Positions 24,488 through 31,820 of a stretch of DNA of 48,873 bases are shown here, piece after piece. The position numbers and the translations under genes are program-made. The first letter of the stretch is position 1. Each line of letters opens with the position of its first letter. The notes below the pieces were generated by a model. The model saw nothing but the letters and a program-made list of their open reading frames with translations. It did not search any database and was not told the origin of the DNA. Source of the DNA: Clostridia bacterium (lineage in GTDB: Bacteria; Bacillota; Clostridia; Oscillospirales; QAKW01). Location: assembly GCA_017436525.1 (NCBI GenBank), contig JAFSCX010000031.1, positions 1 to 48,873 of the forward strand, written 5' to 3'.

Positions 24488-26290
24488 ATGAGAAAGATTT
24501 GCAAAGTATTGGCTGTGATCATGGCTGTATTGATGCTGACCACGATGGCAACTGCCTGCAAGAGCAACAAGGACGACGACAGCGGCCTGGGCGCTTTGAG
24601 CAACAGTACCATCGGCGGCAATAACAACAGCAATGGTAACAACAACAATGTCGGCGGCAATGATAATACCAACAACGATGCCGGCGACAACAATGGCGGC
24701 GCCAACAACAACGGCGGCACCAACAATAACGGCGGCACCAACAATAATGGCGGCACCAACAACAATGGCGGCACCAACAACAATGGCGGCTCCAACAACA
24801 ACGGTGGTTCCAACAATAACGGCGGATCCAACAACAATGGTGGTTCCAACAACAACGGCGGCTCCACTCAGAAGCCCGACACTTTGGATCAGGCGATCCA
24901 AAACTATGACGAGAGCAAGAAGTACGATGCGCAGAACAACCCTCTGGTAACTGAGGCTAAAAAGCCCAACGGCGGTGTTGCTCCTTCCTTCGATATCGAT
25001 ACAACCGGCTTCGTTAAGAACAATGTAAAGATGGCAGACATGAAGGGCAAGAAGCTCACCTTCCTTACCGCAATCGCTTACGATACCTTCCAGTATGTAG
25101 ATGATAAGGGTAAGCTTCAGGGCGAGTGGGAATGGTTCAAGATGCTGAAGAATGAGTATAAACTTCAGGTGGACTATATTACCTCTCGTTTTGATAAGTC
25201 TATGAGCCAGGCTCTGCAGTATATGAACGCAGGTAAGAAGATTGACGTTATTCCTACCCACGTAGGTGCGTTCCCCACTTGCTTGCAGCTGAGCCAGCCT
25301 CTGGATCCCTATGTAAACATGCAGAATCTGGGCAACTCTCCCGGCGTTGACCTTCAGGTATTGGAGGAGACCAAGTGGGGCGGTACCTATCGCTGCATCG
25401 CTCCTATCGGTGCTGTAAACGTACTTTGGTACAACGAGACTCTGAATAAGAACCTGGGCCTGCAGGATCCCCACACTCTCTGGCAACAGGACAAATGGAA
25501 TTGGCAGACCTTCAAGAACTGGCTGCAGTCTGTACCGCCCACCACTCCCGATGGTAAGCAGCTTTGCTCCTACTTTTCTTGCGATGCTGATATCTGGTAT
25601 GCAATCGGCTTGACCAACGGATACAATCCTGTAGCAATTGATCATACCAAAAAAGAGCCTGCTCTGATCAATAACTTCAAGAAGCAGGAAGTAGTGGATG
25701 CATTTGAGTTTATGGCTGATACTCTTGCAAATGCCAACAACGTGGATATGAAGGGTGCTACCTGGGAATCCATGTATAAAGACGGCAACCTTATGATGAT
25801 GGATACTTTGAACCTGATGAATGAGTTCGCTTATGATAAGAACTATAAGTATTGCCATGATAAGCAGTATAACTGGGTTCCCTATCCCACCAGCGGTACT
25901 GCTACCGGCCGGGATGTAGCTTTCTGCTACGGTTATACCATGATGCTGCCTAAAAAGATGAAGGATCCTTCCAATGCAATTTATGCTGTGAAGTTCATGG
26001 AACTTTGGGCAAACCGCTTCACTGAGGCAATCTTCGATTATCAGGCTACCATCAACTATCTGCAGTTTGACTATAAGCAGAGAAAAGAATACTTTGAGTT
26101 TGTAGTTAACAATACCTATTTCGGCCTGCAGATGGATGAGTGGCGCCAACTCTCCGGTGATGATAAGAGCGCTATGAACAAGTGGCAGAGTCTCTTCGGT
26201 CAGAAGAACCACAACATCGTAACCGAGACTCAGAAGGTTGCAAACCTGGTTGATAAGGCGATCAAGGGTATCTTGAACTACGCTGTATAA
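24488..26290 (+). CDS. Extracellular solute-binding lipoprotein with Asn/Gly repeat linker
   Basis: The 600-aa protein has a lipoprotein signal peptide ending at Cys24 (ATAC). Residues about 40-128 are low complexity, Asn/Gly-rich, with nine consecutive NNNGGT/S units. The rest resembles a family 1 ABC solute-binding protein: a first beta strand GKKLTFLTAIAY, the IDVIPTHVGAFP segment and PLDPYVNMQ, followed by Trp-rich helices typical of sugar binders. No ABC permease or ATPase is adjacent. The long flexible linker would let the domain stand away from the membrane, useful beneath an S-layer. AAAAGGAG precedes the start. It may be co-transcribed with the SLH gene. Confidence 0.82.
   Translation: MRKICKVLAVIMAVLMLTTMATACKSNKDDDSGLGALSNSTIGGNNNSNGNNNNVGGNDNTNNDAGDNNGGANNNGGTNNNGGTNNNGGTNNNGGTNNNGGSNNNGGSNNNGGSNNNGGSNNNGGSTQKPDTLDQAIQNYDESKKYDAQNNPLVTEAKKPNGGVAPSFDIDTTGFVKNNVKMADMKGKKLTFLTAIAYDTFQYVDDKGKLQGEWEWFKMLKNEYKLQVDYITSRFDKSMSQALQYMNAGKKIDVIPTHVGAFPTCLQLSQPLDPYVNMQNLGNSPGVDLQVLEETKWGGTYRCIAPIGAVNVLWYNETLNKNLGLQDPHTLWQQDKWNWQTFKNWLQSVPPTTPDGKQLCSYFSCDADIWYAIGLTNGYNPVAIDHTKKEPALINNFKKQEVVDAFEFMADTLANANNVDMKGATWESMYKDGNLMMMDTLNLMNEFAYDKNYKYCHDKQYNWVPYPTSGTATGRDVAFCYGYTMMLPKKMKDPSNAIYAVKFMELWANRFTEAIFDYQATINYLQFDYKQRKEYFEFVVNNTYFGLQMDEWRQLSGDDKSAMNKWQSLFGQKNHNIVTETQKVANLVDKAIKGILNYAV
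24704..24865 (+). repeat. Nine 18-bp tandem repeats coding NNNGGT/S
   Basis: Nine in-frame 18-bp units encode Asn-Asn-Asn-Gly-Gly-Thr (first four) or -Ser (last five). Third positions vary (AAC/AAT, GGC/GGT), so the units are not identical. Copy number could change by slippage without a frameshift, altering linker length. Confidence 0.9.
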
Positions 26291-26310
26291 AAAACCACTC
26301 CGAAAAATGC

Positions 26311-26625
26311 ATAAAAAAGCTTGCCGCAAGGGGCTCCCTTCGCAAGGAAGGATAGCCTTGATAAAGCGGGATTTTGGCGCAAAACGGTGTTAAAAATGCT
26401 CGCCACCCGTCAGGGTGCCTGCGCTTTTTGCCTTGTCTTGCATCCAAACTGCCGCTTTTCAAGGTGCCTTATGCAGTTTTGAGATACAGTTTTTTTGTTC
26501 AAGCGGATTGATAAAAATCCCGCCATGCTGACGCATGACGGGATTTTTTCGATTTGTTTGAGCGAAAAAGATGCTCTCAAAACCTATTCTTCCTTGCGGA
26601 GGGAGCCCCAAGGCAAGCTTTTTTA
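26311..26625. repeat. MITE-like element with 37-bp imperfect inverted ends
   Basis: The arm at 26313-26350 (AAAAAAGCTTGCC...GGGGCTCCCT...CGCAAGGAAG) is matched in inverted form at 26589-26624. The 240 bp between hold no gene and include the nested repeat at 26476-26583. There is no transposase and no clear target-site duplication. It begins 21 bp after the lipoprotein stop and may also terminate its transcript. Confidence 0.55.
26476..26583. repeat. Nested inverted repeat, copy 2 of the family at 5-111
   Basis: Outer arms GTTTTGAGA (26476-26484) and TCTCAAAAC (26575-26583) are followed inward by TTGTTCAAGC/GTTTGAGCGAA, and an inner hairpin AAAATCCCG...CGGGATTTT (26514-26547) ends in six T. 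Architecture, length and inner arm sequences match copy 1, while the outermost arms and central hairpin differ but remain complementary. The central hairpin can act as a terminator for the upstream gene. Confidence 0.6.
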
Positions 26626-26789
26626 TTTGAGTGAAAAAAGTGAAAAGTGAAATTACCCCTTCGGGGTAGTGAAGAGTTCAGGAAGAAACTTGGGAAATGT
26701 CCCCAGTTTCTATTTGAATTAAAAAAGCGGGATATTTTACTGCGAAGAAGATGTGTATGCTTAAGGCGGGATGCACACTATTTATGTTA

Positions 26790-26821
26790 TTTTTTAGGGG
26801 GCAAAAAATATTTTTAGGGGG
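26790..26821 (+). promoter_or_regulatory. Two direct repeats of TTTTTAGGGGG, 20 bp apart
   Basis: TTTTTTAGGGGG (26790-26801) and ATTTTTAGGGGG (26810-26821) are repeated at a 20-bp interval, close to two helical turns. They could be a tandem operator or a recombination trace. Nothing coding is seen between 26626 and 27063. Confidence 0.3.
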
Positions 26822-26839
26822 TAGTTTTACACCCTTAAT

Positions 26840-26879
26840 GCTCGAAATCCGCATGAGATTGCGGGTTTCGGGCGTTTTT
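26840..26879 (+). terminator. Terminator upstream of the nrd promoter
   Basis: GCTCGAAATCCGC (26840-26852) pairs with GCGGGTTTCGGGC (26861-26873) over 13 positions with two G-U pairs, then GTTTTTA. No protein gene ends within 500 bp, so it either backs up the lipoprotein terminator or ends a small RNA. Confidence 0.65.
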
Positions 26880-26895
26880 AGTTGGTTACCATAAT

Positions 26896-26943
26896 ACACA
26901 ATATCTTGTGTTTGGTAAAAAGAAACAACGGAATATCTTGTAT
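26896..26943 (+). promoter_or_regulatory. Paired NrdR boxes upstream of the class III RNR operon
   Basis: ACACAATATCTTGTGT (26896-26911) matches the NrdR consensus ACACWATATATWGTGT at 15 of 16 positions. ACGGAATATCTTGTAT (26928-26943) matches at 12. Their starts are 32 bp apart (16-bp gap), the helical phasing typical of NrdR box pairs, and they end 7 bp before the -35 box. NrdR would repress the operon when dATP is plentiful. No nrdR gene lies in this window. Confidence 0.85.
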
Positions 26944-26950
26944 TTTCCTA

Positions 26951-26979
26951 TTGACAAACCCCTATAAGTTGTGTAAAAT
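26951..26979 (+). promoter_or_regulatory. Promoter of nrdG-GDSL-nrdD-trxB
   Basis: TTGACA (26951-26956) and TAAAAT (26974-26979) with a 17-bp spacer, immediately downstream of the NrdR boxes. The leader of about 78 nt contains a GCTACA/TGTAGC hairpin and GAGGAGG before the nrdG ATG. Confidence 0.82.
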
Positions 26980-27063
26980 AGGTATGCTACATCGGGAAGT
27001 TTGCGCTGTAGCGCCAAAGAGTAGCAAAAAGGCGCAATAAAAAAGGGTGAGAGGAGGCAGAAT

Positions 27064-27756
27064 ATGACCATAGAAGGCTTGCAAAAACTCACGCTTTTGG
27101 ATTATCCCGGCCATACCGCCTGCACCCTCTTTTTGGGAGGCTGCAACTTTCGCTGCGGCTATTGCCATAATTATCAGCTGGTGCGCGGGCCAAGGGTTCC
27201 CTTGATGGAAGAGAGCGAATTTCTTTCCTATATAAATAAAAGGAAAGGGCTTTTGGATGGTGTATGCATCACCGGAGGTGAGCCGTTGATTCACCGAGGA
27301 GTGAAGGATTTGATCGAAAAGATCAAAAATGCGGGCCTTGCGGTAAAGCTGGATACCAACGGGATGTTTCCCGAACGGTTGCAGGAGCTTTTAGAAGCAG
27401 GTCTTTTGGATTATGTGGCGATGGATGTAAAAAATTCATTGGCCCGCTATCCCGAAACCGTGCGCTGCAAGGGGCTGGATTTTTCTCCGATTGAGAAGAG
27501 CATTCGCTTGCTGATGGAAAGCGGGATTGATTACGAATTCCGCACTACGGTGGTAAAAGGCTTGCATACGGCCGCTGAGATTGAGGAGATCGCAAAAATG
27601 CTTTCGGGGGCAAAGCGGTATTTCCTGCAGCAATATCGCCCTGCGGAGCAGGTGCCTGACGGCACGCTGCAGCAGCCGAGCAATCAGGAAATGAGAGAAT
27701 ATCTTAAAATCGCCAAAGGATATCTTCCGGCGGCAGAATTAAGGGGGATCGATTAA
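27064..27756 (+). CDS. nrdG: Anaerobic RNR activating protein (radical SAM)
   Basis: This radical-SAM enzyme uses a [4Fe-4S] cluster and S-adenosylmethionine to generate the glycyl radical on NrdD. The 230-aa protein has the cluster motif C27-x3-C31-x2-C34 (GGCNFRCGYC) and the GGEPL motif at residue about 75. It is of the longer clostridial NrdG type, larger than the 154-aa E. coli protein. GAGGAGG precedes the start. It is first in the operon and its stop overlaps the next start by one base (TAATG). Confidence 0.92.
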   Translation: MTIEGLQKLTLLDYPGHTACTLFLGGCNFRCGYCHNYQLVRGPRVPLMEESEFLSYINKRKGLLDGVCITGGEPLIHRGVKDLIEKIKNAGLAVKLDTNGMFPERLQELLEAGLLDYVAMDVKNSLARYPETVRCKGLDFSPIEKSIRLLMESGIDYEFRTTVVKGLHTAAEIEEIAKMLSGAKRYFLQQYRPAEQVPDGTLQQPSNQEMREYLKIAKGYLPAAELRGID

Positions 27757-28385
27757 TGATCAGAATATTGTTTCAGGGGGATTCCATTACCGATGCAGGG
27801 CGGGATCGCAAAAATCCGGAATCTCTTGGTGCCGGCTATCCGAAGTTTGTGGCGGGGGCTATGAATTTCGAGGAGCCGGGGGCTTATGAATTTATCAACC
27901 GCGGAATCGGCGGTAATCGCATTGTGGATGTCTATGCCCGCATCAAGGCAGATATCATCAATCTGAAGCCGGATGTGATGAGTTTGATGATCGGCGTCAA
28001 TGATGTCTGGCATGAGTTTGGCAATCAGAATGGTGTGGATGCCGAAAAATTTGAGCGGATCTATGATATGCTGATCAGCGAGATCAAAGAAGCCTTGCCT
28101 GATCTGAAAATTATGATTTTGAGCCCCTATGTGGCCCATGGTACCTCTACCGATGCCATCGGCTATGATGAATTCCGCGCTGAGGTAGTGAAGCGGATTG
28201 ATGCGGCAAAGCATATCGCCGATAAATATGATCTTCCCTTTATAAATATGCAGGCGAGATTTGATGATGCAGCTGCCCGCGGCCCCATCTCCTGCTTTAC
28301 GCAGGATGGTGTTCATCCGGTGGCAGGCGGTGTGGAGCTGATCAAGCGTGCTTGGCTGGAAACCTATAAAAAATGTATGAAATAA
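27756..28385 (+). CDS. GDSL/SGNH-family esterase
   Basis: The 209-aa protein is an SGNH hydrolase, likely a cytoplasmic esterase or deacylase since no signal peptide is present. The four family blocks are visible: GDSIT (residues 8-12, catalytic Ser), GIGGNR, GVNDVW and DGVHP near the C-terminus (Asp/His). Its start overlaps the nrdG stop and it precedes nrdD by 24 bp, so it is inserted inside a ribonucleotide reductase operon. The substrate is unknown; some relatives remove acyl groups from carbohydrates. A link to nucleotide reduction is not evident. Confidence 0.88.
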   Translation: MIRILFQGDSITDAGRDRKNPESLGAGYPKFVAGAMNFEEPGAYEFINRGIGGNRIVDVYARIKADIINLKPDVMSLMIGVNDVWHEFGNQNGVDAEKFERIYDMLISEIKEALPDLKIMILSPYVAHGTSTDAIGYDEFRAEVVKRIDAAKHIADKYDLPFINMQARFDDAAARGPISCFTQDGVHPVAGGVELIKRAWLETYKKCMK

Positions 28386-28409
28386 TGAAAAGATAGAGGA
28401 GAAAACAGG

Positions 28410-30806
28410 ATGTACAACGTAATTAAAAGAGATGGCGCTGAGGCTGAATTTAATATTTCCAAAATCAGCGTTGCAATCCAAAAAGCATTTGATGCTCTGG
28501 AAAAGGAATCCCACCCCAGCATTATCGATCTGCTTGCTTTGAAGGTTACCGCTCATTTTGAGAGCAAAGTCAAAAACGGCAAGATCGCTGTAGAGGATAT
28601 TCAGGATAGCGTAGAGGCTGTGCTCAGTGAGAGCGGATATGCCGATGTGGCAAAGGCTTATATCCTTTATCGTAAGCAAAGAGAAAAGGTGCGCAATCTG
28701 AAATCTACCTTCTTGGATTATAAGTCCTTGGTAGATAGCTATGTCAATGTATCCGACTGGCGCGTAAAAGAGAATTCTACCGTTACCTACTCTGTAGGCG
28801 GTCTGATCCTCTCCAATAGCGGTGCGATTACTGCCAATTATTGGCTCAGCGAGATCTATGATGATGATATCGCCACTGCGCACCGCAATGCCGATATTCA
28901 TATCCACGATCTCTCCATGCTGACCGGTTATTGCGCAGGCTGGTCCTTGAAGCAGCTGATCAAAGAGGGCTTGGGCGGAGTTCCCGGCAAGATCACCTCT
29001 GCTCCTGCAAAGCATCTGACCTCCCTTTGCAATCAGATGGTTAATTTCCTTGGCATTATGCAGAATGAATGGGCAGGCGCCCAGGCGTTTAGCTCCTTTG
29101 ATACCTATCTTGCGCCGTTTGTAAAGGCGGATAAACTTTCCTACTATGAGGTGAAGAACTGCATCCAATCCTTTGTATATGGTGTCAACACCCCCAGCCG
29201 TTGGGGTACGCAAGCGCCCTTCTCCAATATCACTTTGGATTGGACCGTTCCTGCAGATCTGAAGGATCTTCCTGCCATTGTAGGCGGCAAGGAGATGGAT
29301 TTCACCTATGGCGATTGTAAGGAAGAGATGGATATGATCAACCGCGCCTTCATCGAGACCATGATCGAAGGCGATGCCAATGGCCGCGGCTTCCAATATC
29401 CCATCCCCACCTACTCCATCACCAGAGATTTCGATTGGTCTGAGACGGAGAACAATAAGCTGCTCTTTGAGATGACTGCAAAATACGGTACTCCCTATTT
29501 CTCCAACTATATCAATAGCGATATGGAGCCCAGCGATGTCCGCAGTATGTGCTGCAGATTGCGCTTGGATCTTCGCGAGTTGCGCAAAAAGACCGGCGGC
29601 TTCTTCGGAAGCGGCGAGAGCACCGGCTCTGTGGGCGTTGTAACCATCAATATGCCCCGCATTGCTTACCTTTCTGCCACTGAGGATGAATTCTATCAAA
29701 GATTGGATCGTTTGATGGATATTTCCGCCCGCTCTTTGAAGGTGAAGCGTACTGTAATCACCAAATTCCTCAATGAGGGGCTCTATCCTTATACCAAGCG
29801 GTATCTGGGCACCTTTGAGAATCATTTCTCCACCATCGGCTTGGTGGGCATGAACGAGGCTGCGCTCAACGCTCGTTGGCTGCAGAAGAATCTGACTACC
29901 GAAGAGGGCCAGGCATTTGCCAAGGCAGTCCTCAACCATATGCGTGAGCGTCTCTCCGATTATCAGGAGCAGTATGGCGATCTCTATAATCTGGAGGCTA
30001 CTCCTGCTGAATCCACCTCCTATCGTTTGGCAAAGCATGATGTAAGCCGCTTCCCCGGAATCATCACCGCCAATATGGAGGGTACTCCTTATTATACCAA
30101 CTCTTCCCACCTTCCCGTAGGCTATACCGAGGATATCTTTACTGCTTTGGATTTGCAGGATGAGCTGCATACCCTCTATACCTCCGGTACGGTATTCCAT
30201 GCTTACATGGGTGAAAAACTGCCCACATGGAAAGCTTGCGCCGATCTGGTGAGAAAGATTGCGGAAAATTATCGTTTGCCCTATTATTCCATGTCGCCTA
30301 CCTATTCGGTATGCAAAAACCATGGATATATCACCGGTGAGCAATATACCTGCCCCGAGTGCGGCACCAATACCGAGGTTTACAGCCGTATCACCGGTTA
30401 CTATCGCCCTGTGCAAAACTGGAATGATGGTAAGGCGCAGGAATTCAAGGATCGCCGCCTCTATGATCAGGGCATTGCCATGACCAAGGTGCCCGAGAGC
30501 CATGCATCCTGCGGCTGCGGCTGCGCCGATGCAGAGCCTGAGATTATCGGCGGAAGCCGCGCTCTGCTCTTCACCACCAAGACCTGCCCGAATTGCAAGA
30601 TGGCGGCTGCTATGCTGGATCAGGCGGGGATTGCTTATGTGAAGCTGGATGCGGAGGATCCTGCCAATCGTGAGTTGGTGGATGCTTATCAGATCAACCG
30701 TGCTCCTACCTTGATTGTAGAGAGCGAGAGCGGAGTAGAAAAAATGACCAACGCTTCCGAAATCCGCGCTTTTACCAAGAGAGAAAAGGTGGGCGCCGAT
30801 GTTTGA
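28410..30806 (+). CDS. nrdD: Anaerobic ribonucleoside-triphosphate reductase with C-terminal redoxin domain
   Basis: Class III RNR makes deoxynucleotides without oxygen using a glycyl radical. The 798-aa protein has an N-terminal ATP-cone (MYNVIKRDG onward, about residues 1-95). The catalytic barrel follows, then a zinc site (CKNHG...CPECG) and the glycyl-radical motif RITGYYRP with Gly663. NrdD normally ends about 25-40 residues later; here a Cys-rich linker (SCGCGC, about residues 697-702) leads to an extra domain of about 85 residues. That domain looks like glutaredoxin/NrdH, with C726-P-N-C729 and a cis-Pro type RAPTLIV. The fusion points to a thiol reductant rather than formate, and the gene overlaps trxB by 8 bp, which could recharge the domain. 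Confidence 0.93.
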   Translation: MYNVIKRDGAEAEFNISKISVAIQKAFDALEKESHPSIIDLLALKVTAHFESKVKNGKIAVEDIQDSVEAVLSESGYADVAKAYILYRKQREKVRNLKSTFLDYKSLVDSYVNVSDWRVKENSTVTYSVGGLILSNSGAITANYWLSEIYDDDIATAHRNADIHIHDLSMLTGYCAGWSLKQLIKEGLGGVPGKITSAPAKHLTSLCNQMVNFLGIMQNEWAGAQAFSSFDTYLAPFVKADKLSYYEVKNCIQSFVYGVNTPSRWGTQAPFSNITLDWTVPADLKDLPAIVGGKEMDFTYGDCKEEMDMINRAFIETMIEGDANGRGFQYPIPTYSITRDFDWSETENNKLLFEMTAKYGTPYFSNYINSDMEPSDVRSMCCRLRLDLRELRKKTGGFFGSGESTGSVGVVTINMPRIAYLSATEDEFYQRLDRLMDISARSLKVKRTVITKFLNEGLYPYTKRYLGTFENHFSTIGLVGMNEAALNARWLQKNLTTEEGQAFAKAVLNHMRERLSDYQEQYGDLYNLEATPAESTSYRLAKHDVSRFPGIITANMEGTPYYTNSSHLPVGYTEDIFTALDLQDELHTLYTSGTVFHAYMGEKLPTWKACADLVRKIAENYRLPYYSMSPTYSVCKNHGYITGEQYTCPECGTNTEVYSRITGYYRPVQNWNDGKAQEFKDRRLYDQGIAMTKVPESHASCGCGCADAEPEIIGGSRALLFTTKTCPNCKMAAAMLDQAGIAYVKLDAEDPANRELVDAYQINRAPTLIVESESGVEKMTNASEIRAFTKREKVGADV

Positions 30807-31698
30807 TTGCGTCATTATAGGCGGCGGAACTGCCGGCATGACCGCAGCGATTTATTTGCTGCGGGCCGGCAAATCTGCCATGATTTTGGAATCTACCGCT
30901 TTGGGCGGTCAGATTACAGCCTCCGCCCGAATCGAGAATTTCCCCGGTCTTTTAGGGGTCAGCGGCATTGAATATGCCGATAAGCTGGCAGAGCAGGTCT
31001 TTCATTTCGGCGGCCAAATCGAGCCGGTTGAGGTGAAAGAGGTGCGCAAGGAAGGCGATCATTTTATGATCGAAACCACCGATGATGAGCGCTACGAGGC
31101 AAAATCGGTGATTATTGCGACCGGTGCTGCCCATCGCCATTTGGGTCTTCCTCGGGAGGAGGAGCTTCCCGGCGTTTCCTATTGCGCAGTTTGCGATGGA
31201 GCCTTCTATAAGGGGAAGGATGTGGCTGTGGTCGGCGGCGGCAATTCCGCTGTCCAATCTGCGCTTACTTTGGCAGATCTTTGCAAGAAGGTTACCTTGA
31301 TCCACCGTAGAGAGGGGTTTCGGGCTGAGCCGGTTCTGCTGGAGCGGCTGAGAAGCCTTGCTAATGTGGAGATCCGTACCGGCGGAGTGGTATCGGAGCT
31401 GCAAGGAGAAGATAAGCTCTCCTCTGTAGAGGTTACCTTCGGCGAGGAGAAGGAGATTCTTCCCATCGACGGGTTGTTTATCGCTGTAGGCCAAAAGCCT
31501 GCCAATGAGCCCTTTGCGGCCCTTGTAGATCTGGATGAAGAGGGCTACATTGTGGCGGGAGAGGATTGCTGTACCCGTACCAAAGGGGTTTATGCCGCAG
31601 GCGATTGCCGCCAAAAGGCAGTCCGTCAGTTGGTTACCGCCGCAGGAGACGGCGCAACCGCAGGCCTTGCTGCTGTCCGCTATCTGGATGAAAATTAA
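30799..31698 (+). CDS. trxB: Thioredoxin reductase
   Basis: This FAD flavoenzyme passes electrons from NADPH (or reduced ferredoxin in some anaerobes) to a redoxin disulfide. The 299-aa protein has the FAD site GGGTAGMTAA near residue 7, the redox pair C129-A-V-C132, the second nucleotide site VVGGGNSAVQSA and the GVYAAGDC motif. The start lies inside nrdD (8-bp overlap), so the two are translationally coupled. The natural reading is that it reduces the redoxin domain fused to NrdD. No separate thioredoxin gene is in the operon. Confidence 0.94.
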   Translation: MFDCVIIGGGTAGMTAAIYLLRAGKSAMILESTALGGQITASARIENFPGLLGVSGIEYADKLAEQVFHFGGQIEPVEVKEVRKEGDHFMIETTDDERYEAKSVIIATGAAHRHLGLPREEELPGVSYCAVCDGAFYKGKDVAVVGGGNSAVQSALTLADLCKKVTLIHRREGFRAEPVLLERLRSLANVEIRTGGVVSELQGEDKLSSVEVTFGEEKEILPIDGLFIAVGQKPANEPFAALVDLDEEGYIVAGEDCCTRTKGVYAAGDCRQKAVRQLVTAAGDGATAGLAAVRYLDEN

Positions 31699-31704
31699 GC
31701 TTTG

Positions 31705-31737
31705 AAAGAGGTAGTTTCTACTACCTCTTTTCTTTTT
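31705..31737 (+). terminator. Terminator of the nrd operon
   Basis: AAAGAGGTAGT (31705-31715), loop TTCT, ACTACCTCTTT (31720-31730), then TCTTTTT. It begins 7 bp after the trxB stop. Confidence 0.9.
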
Positions 31738-31775
31738 CCAAAAAGTGTGATATACTAATAAAAAATGGTGTGCCG

Positions 31776-31803
31776 AAAGTATAAATTTTTATAATTATAC
31801 TTT
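31776..31803 (+). promoter_or_regulatory. Palindrome upstream of yigZ
   Basis: AAAGTATAA (31776-31784) and TTATACTTT (31795-31803) form a perfect 9-bp inverted repeat. It contains a TATAAT (31790-31795) that could be the -10 box. The palindrome ends just before the GAGGAG site. It may be an operator or an AT-rich hairpin in the leader. Confidence 0.35.
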
Positions 31804-31820
31804 ATAGAGGAGTGGTGAGA

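Noticed and set aside
24704..24865. CRISPR array
   Set aside because: The short repeats are contiguous, in frame and coding, with no spacers; no cas genes are present.
24431..26329. 632-codon minus-strand frame opposite the repeat-linker lipoprotein
   Set aside because: The frame arises from the antisense of NNNGGT repeats (Val/Ile/Gly runs). The plus strand has signal peptide, lipobox and ribosome site.
27753..30839. Open frame of 1028 codons on the minus strand opposite the GDSL and nrdD genes
   Set aside because: It is antisense to two clear enzymes with full motifs; its composition (His, Gly, Ile-rich) is that of a mirror frame caused by codon bias, with no ribosome site or domain.
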